This document shows, piece by piece, positions 5,853 through 10,838 of a stretch of DNA of 10,838 nt; within the stretch, counting starts at the first letter, position 1; every line of letters begins with the position of its first letter. The translations under genes and the position numbers were made by a program. Below the pieces are notes generated by a model. The model was given only the letters and a program-made list of their open reading frames with translations. It made no database searches and was not told the DNA's origin. The stretch comes from an uncultured Oscillibacter sp. (lineage in GTDB: Bacteria; Bacillota; Clostridia; Oscillospirales; Oscillospiraceae), in contig CALAAN010000148.1 in NCBI GenBank assembly GCA_937884915.1, positions 1 through 10,838 of the forward strand, read 5' to 3'.

Positions 5853-6634
5853 GCATTCTCGACGAGCTGGCCGCTCACGCCCGCGAGCGCGTGCTGTCGG
5901 ACAGCGAGAACATGAGCCTTGATATCTTACAGGCGATGTGCCGCGAAAAAGGCCGCGCGAACGGCGTGCGCTTTTACGACGCGCTCAAAAAAGATGATCT
6001 TTCCTTCATCTGCGAGGTAAAAAAGGCCTCGCCCTCCAAGGGTGTCATTGCGAAGCACTTCCCCTATCTCGACATCGCGCGCGATTACGAGGCCGCCAGT
6101 GCGGACTGCATCTCGTGCCTGACGGAGCCCAAGTGGTTTTTGGGCTCGGACGACATTTTCCGCGAAATTCGCGCCGCCGTCTCGACGCCGATGCTGCGCA
6201 AGGACTTCACCGTCAACGACTATCAGCTCTATCAGTCCCGCCTGATGGGCGCGGACTGCGTGCTGCTCATCTGCGCGCTGCTGGACACGAAGACGCTCGC
6301 GCAATACCTCGCCGTCTGCGACGAACTCGGCCTCTCCGCGCTCGTGGAGACGCACGACGCGGACGAAATTCGCTCCGCCGTCGCGGCGGGCGCGAAGATC
6401 ATCGGCGTCAACAACCGCAATCTGAAAGATTTTTCCGTCGACTTTTCCAACGCCGCGCGGCTGCGCGATCTCATCCCGCCGGAGACGGTCTACGTGGCTG
6501 AGTCCGGCGTGCAGAGCGCGCAGGACGTCGCCGCACTCCGCTCGATCGGCGCCGACGCGGTACTGATCGGCGAAACACTGATGCGGGCCCCCGACAAGGC
6601 CAGGCGGCTCGCAGAATTGAGAGGTAACTTATGA
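5849..6634 (+). CDS. trpC: Indole-3-glycerol phosphate synthase (TrpC)
   Basis: Catalyses decarboxylation and ring closure of CdRP to indole-3-glycerol phosphate, in a (beta/alpha)8 barrel of 261 residues. Active-site residues known from the family are all recognisable: Glu56 and Lys58 in CEVKKASPSKG, Ser61-Pro62-Ser63, Lys118 in MLRKDF, Glu167 in ALVETH, Asn188 in VNNRNL, and Glu218-Ser219 in AESGV. ATG 5849 overlaps the trpD stop (ATGA), with GGAGG (5837-5841) seven bases upstream. The stop overlaps the trpF start in the same way. TrpC and TrpF are separate proteins here, unlike the fused enzyme of E. coli. One tryptophan (W96) lies in the LTEPKWFLGS loop. Confidence 0.97.
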   Translation: MSILDELAAHARERVLSDSENMSLDILQAMCREKGRANGVRFYDALKKDDLSFICEVKKASPSKGVIAKHFPYLDIARDYEAASADCISCLTEPKWFLGSDDIFREIRAAVSTPMLRKDFTVNDYQLYQSRLMGADCVLLICALLDTKTLAQYLAVCDELGLSALVETHDADEIRSAVAAGAKIIGVNNRNLKDFSVDFSNAARLRDLIPPETVYVAESGVQSAQDVAALRSIGADAVLIGETLMRAPDKARRLAELRGNL

Positions 6635-7233
6635 CCAAGGTAAAACTCTGCGGCCTGTCGCGTGAGAGCGACATCGCCGCCGTCAACAAGTTGAGGCCCG
6701 ACCTCGTCGGCTTCGTCTTTGCCAAAAAGAGCAAGCGCTATGTCTCCCCCGAGCAGGCGGAACACCTCAAATCGCTGCTCGCCCCCGGCATTCTGGCCGC
6801 TGGCGTGTTCGTCAATGAGCCAGTCGAGGCCGTGGCAGAACTGCTGAATCGCGGCGTCATCAACGTCGCGCAGCTCCACGGCAGCGAGGACGACGACTAC
6901 ATCGCGCGCCTGCGCGCGCTGACGGGCAAGCCCATCTTCCGCGCGTTCAAGGTGAAAAGCGAAGCCGACCTTCCCGTCATCGGGGCCTGCACCGCCGATC
7001 TTGTGCTGCTTGACTCCGGCGCGGGCACGGGCCAGACGTTTGATTGGAGCCTTGTCCGAAGCGTGCAGCGGCCCTATTTCCTCGCCGGCGGGCTCGACCC
7101 CGACAACGTCGCGGACGCCATCGCTGCGCTGCACCCCTACGGCGTGGACGTGAGCTCCGGCATCGAGACGGACGGCGTCAAGGACGAGGCCAAAATGGCG
7201 GCATTCGTCGCCGCCGCGCGCAGGGAGGGCTAA
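6631..7233 (+). CDS. trpF: Phosphoribosylanthranilate isomerase (TrpF)
   Basis: Performs the Amadori rearrangement of phosphoribosylanthranilate to CdRP, the substrate of TrpC. The single barrel of 200 residues matches the normal length. The general base Cys7 in KLCGLS and general acid Asp128 in LLDSG are present. So are the phosphate-binding LAGGLDPDNV (151-160) and GVDVSSGIETDGVKD (171-185), and GFVFAKKSKRYVSPEQA near residues 27-43. ATG 6631 overlaps the trpC stop, and GAGAGG (6619-6624) lies six bases upstream. The gap to trpB is three bases. One tryptophan in FDWSLV. Confidence 0.96.
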   Translation: MTKVKLCGLSRESDIAAVNKLRPDLVGFVFAKKSKRYVSPEQAEHLKSLLAPGILAAGVFVNEPVEAVAELLNRGVINVAQLHGSEDDDYIARLRALTGKPIFRAFKVKSEADLPVIGACTADLVLLDSGAGTGQTFDWSLVRSVQRPYFLAGGLDPDNVADAIAALHPYGVDVSSGIETDGVKDEAKMAAFVAAARREG

Positions 7234-7236
7234 GGC

Positions 7237-8427
7237 ATGTCGAATCCGAACGGACGCTTCGGCGTGCACGGCGGACAGTTCGTCCCCGAAACGCTGATGA
7301 ATGCCATCATCGAGCTTGAGGAGGCCTACAACCACTACAAGGCCGACCTCGACTTCCAAAATGAGCTCACGCAGCTACTGAACGACTACGCAGGCCGTCC
7401 CTCGCGCCTCTACTACGCCGAAAAGATGACGCGTGACCTCGGCGGCGCGAAAATCTACTTAAAGCGCGAGGACTTGAATCACACCGGCGCACACAAGATC
7501 AACAACGTGCTCGGTCAGGCGCTGCTCGCGAAAAAAATGGGCAAAACGCGCCTGATCGCCGAGACTGGCGCAGGCCAGCACGGCGTGGCGACCGCCACCG
7601 CTGCGGCGCTCATGGGCATGGAGTGCGTCGTCTTCATGGGCAAGGAGGACACCATCCGCCAGGCGCTGAACGTCTACCGCATGCGCCTTCTCGGCGCGAC
7701 GGTCGTGCCCGTCACCTCCGGCACCGCCACGCTCAAGGACGCCGTGTCCGAGGCCATGCGCGAGTGGACGACGCGCATCAGCGACACACACTACTGCCTC
7801 GGCTCTGTGATGGGGCCGCACCCCTTCCCCACCATCGTGCGCGACTTCCAGTCCGTCATCTCAAGCGAGATCAAGCAGCAGCTCATGGAAAAGGAAGGTC
7901 GTCTGCCCGACGCCGTGATCGCGTGCGTCGGCGGCGGCTCGAACGCCATCGGCAGCTTTTACCACTTCATCAATGACCCCGCCGTGCGCCTCATCGGCGT
8001 CGAGGCCGCGGGCCGCGGCATCGACACGCACGAGACCGCCGCAACCATCTCGGCCGGCAGGCTCGGCATCTTCCACGGCATGAAGTCCTACTTCTGCCAG
8101 GACGAGTACGGCCAGATCGCGCCGGTGTACTCCATCTCTGCCGGTCTCGACTACCCCGGCGTCGGCCCCGAGCACGCGTACCTGCACGACATTGGCCGCG
8201 CGGAATACGTCGCCATCACCGATGAGGAGGCCGTGCAGGCGTTTGAATACCTCGCCCGCACGGAGGGCATCATCCCCGCCATCGAGTCGGCCCATGCCGT
8301 CGCCTACGCGCGAAAGCTCGCGCCCGCGATGGGGAGCGATCAGCTTCTCGTCGTCACGATCTCCGGCCGCGGCGACAAGGACTGCGCCGCCATCGCCCGT
8401 TACAGAGGGGAGGATCTGCATGAGTAA
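7237..8427 (+). CDS. trpB: Tryptophan synthase beta chain (TrpB)
   Basis: The PLP enzyme that joins indole, received through a tunnel from TrpA, with serine to give tryptophan. With 396 residues it aligns almost without gaps to the enterobacterial enzyme: PLP lysine Lys87 in HTGAHKIN, catalytic Glu109 in ETGAGQHG, phosphate-binding GGGSN at 232-236, Asp305 in GLDYPGVGPEH, and the SGRGDKD segment near the C-terminus. This is the standard TrpB1 type that works in the alpha2-beta2 complex, not the stand-alone TrpB2. ATG 7237 has AGGGAGG (7222-7228) eight bases upstream. The 3' end overlaps trpA by eight bases, fitting coupled synthesis of the two subunits. One tryptophan only (REWTTR). Confidence 0.98.
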   Translation: MSNPNGRFGVHGGQFVPETLMNAIIELEEAYNHYKADLDFQNELTQLLNDYAGRPSRLYYAEKMTRDLGGAKIYLKREDLNHTGAHKINNVLGQALLAKKMGKTRLIAETGAGQHGVATATAAALMGMECVVFMGKEDTIRQALNVYRMRLLGATVVPVTSGTATLKDAVSEAMREWTTRISDTHYCLGSVMGPHPFPTIVRDFQSVISSEIKQQLMEKEGRLPDAVIACVGGGSNAIGSFYHFINDPAVRLIGVEAAGRGIDTHETAATISAGRLGIFHGMKSYFCQDEYGQIAPVYSISAGLDYPGVGPEHAYLHDIGRAEYVAITDEEAVQAFEYLARTEGIIPAIESAHAVAYARKLAPAMGSDQLLVVTISGRGDKDCAAIARYRGEDLHE

Positions 8428-9190
8428 CCTTGCAAGAGCATTTGACCACGGCAAGGCGTTCATCGCCTTTCTGACCTGCGGCGACCCTGACCTCGAGACG
8501 ACTGCGGCCGCCGTCCGCGCCGCCGCGCAAAACGGTGCCGACCTCATCGAGCTCGGCATTCCCTTCTCCGACCCCACGGCGGAGGGGCCCGTCATTCAGG
8601 CCGCCAACCTGCGCGCCCTGCAAAGCGGCGTGACGACCGACAAGATCTTCGATCTCGTGCGCGAGCTGCGGCGCGACGTGACGATCCCCATGGTTTTTAT
8701 GACCTATGCGAATGTCGTCTTTTCCTACGGCACGGAGCGCTTTTTGTCCAACTGCCGCGACGCCGGCATCGACGGGCTCATCCTGCCGGACGTACCGTAT
8801 GAGGAAAAGGAAGAATTTCTCCCCGCGTGCCGCAAGTACGGCGTCGACTTCGTCTCCCTCATCGCACCGACGTCGGAGAACCGCATCGCGATGATCGCGC
8901 GCGAGGCCGAGGGCTTCCTCTATATCGTCTCGTCGCTTGGCGTCACGGGCGAGCGCAGCGAGATCAAGACCGACCTCGCCTCCATCGTCTCCCTTGTGCG
9001 CGAGAGCACGGACATCCCCTGCGCCATCGGCTTTGGAATCTCCACGCCCGAGCGGGCGAAGAAGATGGCCGATCTCTCTGACGGCGCGATCGTCGGCTCC
9101 GCCATCGTCAAGCTCCTCGCCCAGTACGGCAAGGACGCGCCCGAGCACATCGGCGCGTATGTGAAGAACATGAAAGACGCGCTGCGATGA
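8420..9190 (+). CDS. trpA: Tryptophan synthase alpha chain (TrpA)
   Basis: Cleaves indole-3-glycerol phosphate to indole and glyceraldehyde 3-phosphate and passes indole to TrpB. A barrel of 256 residues with the family signature ELGIPFSDPTAEGPVIQ at 44-60. Glu44 corresponds to the catalytic Glu49 of the Salmonella enzyme. Position 55 is Glu where the Salmonella enzyme has the catalytic Asp60. Loop 6 is present as GVTGERS, and the phosphate-binding part as GFGIS and VGSAIV. ATG 8420 lies within the last codons of trpB (overlap 8420-8427), with GGGGAGG (8407-8413) six bases upstream. The frame remains open far upstream inside trpB, but only this start has a ribosome site and gives normal length. 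It is the last gene of the operon, followed after about 8 bases by a terminator. No tryptophan residues. Confidence 0.97.
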   Translation: MSNLARAFDHGKAFIAFLTCGDPDLETTAAAVRAAAQNGADLIELGIPFSDPTAEGPVIQAANLRALQSGVTTDKIFDLVRELRRDVTIPMVFMTYANVVFSYGTERFLSNCRDAGIDGLILPDVPYEEKEEFLPACRKYGVDFVSLIAPTSENRIAMIAREAEGFLYIVSSLGVTGERSEIKTDLASIVSLVRESTDIPCAIGFGISTPERAKKMADLSDGAIVGSAIVKLLAQYGKDAPEHIGAYVKNMKDALR

Positions 9191-9197
9191 AAACAGG

Positions 9198-9237
9198 AAA
9201 AAAAGGCCCTCTGCATTAAAGCAGAGGCCCCTTTTTT
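9198..9237 (+). terminator. Bidirectional terminator between trpA and the convergent minus-strand genes
   Basis: CTCTGC (9209-9214) pairs with GCAGAG (9221-9226) around a 6-nt ATTAAA loop. The stem continues through G-C and A-T pairs with a single C/C mismatch. Six T (9232-9237) follow on the plus strand. Seven A (9198-9204) precede it, which read as a T tract on the minus strand. It can therefore end both the trp mRNA and the sigma/anti-sigma mRNA. Confidence 0.9.
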
Positions 9238-9261
9238 ACATAAATATGCTTTGTCGTCCCG

Positions 9262-10154
9262 TCATTCGATGGAGAACATCTCTCCGAAGACGGTAACGCT
9301 GCTCACCGTTTCCGGATCAAGGATTTCATCCATCCGGAAGCAATAGCGTCCGCGCTTATCAAGATAATTCGTCATAAGGAAGATCCTTTCCGCCGCGCCG
9401 ACTGTTTCGCCGCTTTGCAGCGTCACCTCGGGAGCGATGCTCTCTTTCCCGTCGTCACTATAGATGGCCTCAATGGTTTCTTTCAGATCATCCGTTCCCT
9501 GCCTGATCTCGCAGGTCAATGAGAGCGGCGAGACATAGACCGTCGTCAGCACGGCGTTCTTTCCCTCGATCCCGATCGGCTCGTTCACCGTGCACAGGCG
9601 TCCCGGATCGGTCTCCGGCAGAGTGAGTGTGCAGTTCCAGCGGCCCGGGACGACGAGCTCCCGCCTCAGGTTGTCCCGATACAGGCCATCAAGCGCAAGC
9701 TCCACCTCCGCGCCGAGGAAGTTGAATTCTCCGTTCAGAGACTGGATCGTCATCAGGATCGCGGCATGGCGGCCCGTCTCATCCTCCGCGTTGCCCGGTA
9801 ATACCTCCCAGCCAACGCCCCAGGTCTGCATTGTCACTCCATCCTTGGACGTCGCGGACACGGTCTCATCGAACGCGTAGTAGTCCTGGTCCAGCACCGT
9901 CCCCTCCGGCGCAGTGAAGTCGATGAGGATCGCCGCGCAATAGCGGTCGGCGATGACCTGCTCGATGCGCAGCACCGCGCCGCCGCGGCTGCCGCCGTGC
10001 AGCACAGGGCTGCGATGACCGCCGCAAGCACTGCCGCCGTGCGCAGTCCGCCTCTTCTTTTCTTCTTGTACGTCATGTTTATTACCTCCGAAAGTGTGTC
10101 TTCGGAGGCGTGGAGCGTGGAGATCGTCTCCTGATAAAGTTTTTCGTCAAACAT
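9262..10154 (-). pseudogene. Membrane-anchored probable anti-sigma/ECF-partner protein, frameshifted
   Basis: The gene starts at ATG 10154-10152, overlapping the sigma factor stop by eight bases, with AGGAGG about nine bases upstream. The first 59 residues read sensibly: a cytoplasmic stretch with LHASEDTLSEVINM, a basic patch KKKRRGG (30-36) and a hydrophobic Ala-rich helix (about 38-58), i.e. one N-in membrane anchor. The frame then turns into Arg/Ser/Pro-rich nonsense. The protein-like sequence resumes in the -1 frame as GGAVLRIEQVIADRY and runs about 238 residues to TGA 9264-9262, forming an extracytoplasmic beta-rich domain without recognisable catalytic motifs. The switch lies in a GC-rich tract near 9976-10000 and equals loss of one base. 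This may be a sequencing/assembly error, a true mutation, or less likely recoding. Position after an ECF sigma gene suggests an anti-sigma role; I do not recognise the outer domain, so function is inferred from context. Confidence 0.7.
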
Positions 10155-10629
10155 CGTTGTTCGCCTCCTGAAGATCGGTCTTGAGCTGTTCCCGCCCGCG
10201 CCGCAATCGGGTGCGGACGGTCGCGTTGGGAATGCCGAGGAATTGGGAGATCTCCTCGCAGGAGTAACCCTCGTAATAGTGCAGAAAGATCGGCACGCGG
10301 TATTTCTGCGGCAGCGCCATCACGGCATGAAAGAGCTCGCTGTGCTCCGGCGTTTTGAACGCAAGCTGTTCGGCGTAGTCGCCGATCGGCTCCGTCCGCT
10401 TCCACGGAGAGCGGAACGTCCGCTTGCACTCATTGACCGTGACGCGGATGAGCCAGTGCCTGACGTGGTCCTCGCTCTCGAACGGCTTGTCTGCGCGATA
10501 GAGCTTAAGCAGCACCTCCTGCGTGATGTCGTCCGATTCCGAGCGGCTTTTGGTGTAGTGGAGCGCCAGACGGAACACCGTGTCCATATACTTTTTTGCA
10601 AGATACGCAAACTGTTCTTCTGTCAGCAT
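10147..10629 (-). CDS. ECF-type RNA polymerase sigma-70 factor
   Basis: A 160-residue group 4 sigma factor. Region 2 (about 4-70) includes the core-binding/-10 segment SESDDITQEVLLKLYRA. A short linker follows. Region 4 (about 97-152) includes LPQKYRVPIFLHYYEGYSCEEIS and the helix-turn-helix ISQFLGIPNATVRTRLRRGREQLK that would read the -35 element. It lacks regions 1.1 and 3, as ECF sigmas do. ATG 10629-10627 is preferred because AGGAG (10640-10636 on the minus strand) lies six bases upstream. The frame extends another 51 codons upstream without ribosome site or domain. It is co-transcribed with the overlapping membrane-anchored gene downstream. That pairing suggests a sigma/anti-sigma system responding to an envelope or extracellular signal. 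Stimulus and regulon cannot be read from the sequence. Confidence 0.93.
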   Translation of the reverse strand: MLTEEQFAYLAKKYMDTVFRLALHYTKSRSESDDITQEVLLKLYRADKPFESEDHVRHWLIRVTVNECKRTFRSPWKRTEPIGDYAEQLAFKTPEHSELFHAVMALPQKYRVPIFLHYYEGYSCEEISQFLGIPNATVRTRLRRGREQLKTDLQEANNDV

Positions 10630-10657
10630 GGGATTCTCCTTGAAAAGCCTTTCACCT

Positions 10658-10688
10658 ATCATATCATTCAGACTGCGGAAATGTTTCA
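10658..10688 (-). promoter_or_regulatory. Candidate promoter of the sigma/anti-sigma pair
   Basis: On the minus strand TGAAAC (10688-10683), a -35 sequence typical of ECF sigma factors, is followed after 19 bases by TATGAT (10663-10658). This would place a start about 22 nt before the sigma ATG. The spacing fits neither a standard ECF -10 (CGTA/CGTC type) nor a standard sigma-A promoter well, so this is a weak prediction. Autoregulation would be usual for an ECF gene. Confidence 0.25.
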
Positions 10689-10780
10689 CATTTGAAAAGT
10701 TTTTTGAAACAGCCTTGCATTCTGACGCAAGCAAAACAAGGGAGGGACAATCTTTGTTAGGAAAGCCGTTCGTAAAGCGC

Positions 10781-10835
10781 AAAAAAACAACACTGTTTTC
10801 TGATCTCTAACAATCAAAAAACAGTGTCTTTTCAA
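10781..10835. terminator. Bidirectional terminator hairpin at the right edge
   Basis: ACACTGTTTT (10790-10799) and AAAACAGTGT (10818-10827) are perfectly complementary. TGAT/ATCA (10801-10804 with 10813-10816) extends the stem after one mismatch, leaving an 8-nt loop. Reading leftwards it is followed by TTGTTTTTTT, and reading rightwards by CTTTT. The better tract is on the minus strand, so it probably ends a gene lying to the right of the window. The 150 bases between it and the sigma start hold no gene that I can support. Confidence 0.75.
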
Positions 10836-10838
10836 TGG

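Noticed and set aside
8192..8419. Extension of TrpA upstream within trpB
   Set aside because: The extra 76 residues are an Arg/Pro/Ser-rich out-of-frame reading of trpB. The TrpA family starts at MSNLARAF, with a clear ribosome site.
9834..9975. C-terminal continuation of the anti-sigma 5' frame
   Set aside because: The reading after the membrane helix is Arg/Ser/Thr-rich and overlaps a clean protein frame on the same strand; it is the out-of-frame product of the frameshift.
10630..10782. 51-residue N-terminal extension of the sigma factor
   Set aside because: No ribosome site, no domain and AT-rich noncoding composition. AGGAG six bases before ATG 10629 gives a standard ECF length.
1..10838. 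CRISPR arrays, insertion sequences, tRNA or rRNA genes, phage attachment sites
   Set aside because: I saw no spaced direct repeats, no transposase-like frames with terminal repeats, and no cloverleaf or rRNA segments anywhere in the window.

Overview
The window looks like chromosomal DNA from a GC-rich, spore-forming member of the Clostridia, probably the Oscillospiraceae/Ruminococcaceae. Signs of this are a SpoIIM-like protein tail, strong AGGAGG ribosome sites, sigma-A promoters, a T-box tRNA-sensing leader and many intrinsic terminators. This placement is inferred from gene content, not from a database search.

Layout: (1) 1-147, the 3' end of a SpoIIM-type membrane protein gene. (2) 157-2346, a two-gene unit: a textbook sigma-A promoter, a structured leader with a terminator-like hairpin, a MATE efflux pump and a GNAT acetyltransferase of the phosphinothricin-acetyltransferase type. 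(3) 2373-2783, a regulatory region. The terminator hairpin of the upstream unit physically contains the promoter of the next one. It is followed by a tryptophan T-box leader (specifier UGG, acceptor-pairing bulge UGGC) and two consecutive terminators. (4) 2784-9190, a complete and compact tryptophan operon, trpE-G-D-C-F-B-A, ending in a bidirectional terminator. (5) 9262-10629 on the minus strand, an ECF sigma factor followed by a membrane-anchored, probable anti-sigma gene that carries a frameshift. (6) 10781-10835, another two-way terminator hairpin at the right edge.

The seven trp genes encode every step from chorismate to tryptophan. TrpE/TrpG make anthranilate, TrpD adds phosphoribose, TrpF isomerises, TrpC closes the indole ring, and TrpA/TrpB make indole and join it to serine. 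The genes overlap or nearly touch, each with its own ribosome site, so they are read as one translationally coupled message. Uncharged tRNA-Trp should switch the operon on through the T-box.

No exotic system is evident. The most interesting points are regulatory: tandem terminators in the trp leader that can be drawn as a two-step relay, a promoter nested in a terminator hairpin, and an unassigned leader structure in front of the MATE gene. Also of note are a Glu in place of the catalytic Asp of TrpA, very low tryptophan content in the Trp enzymes, and the broken anti-sigma frame.
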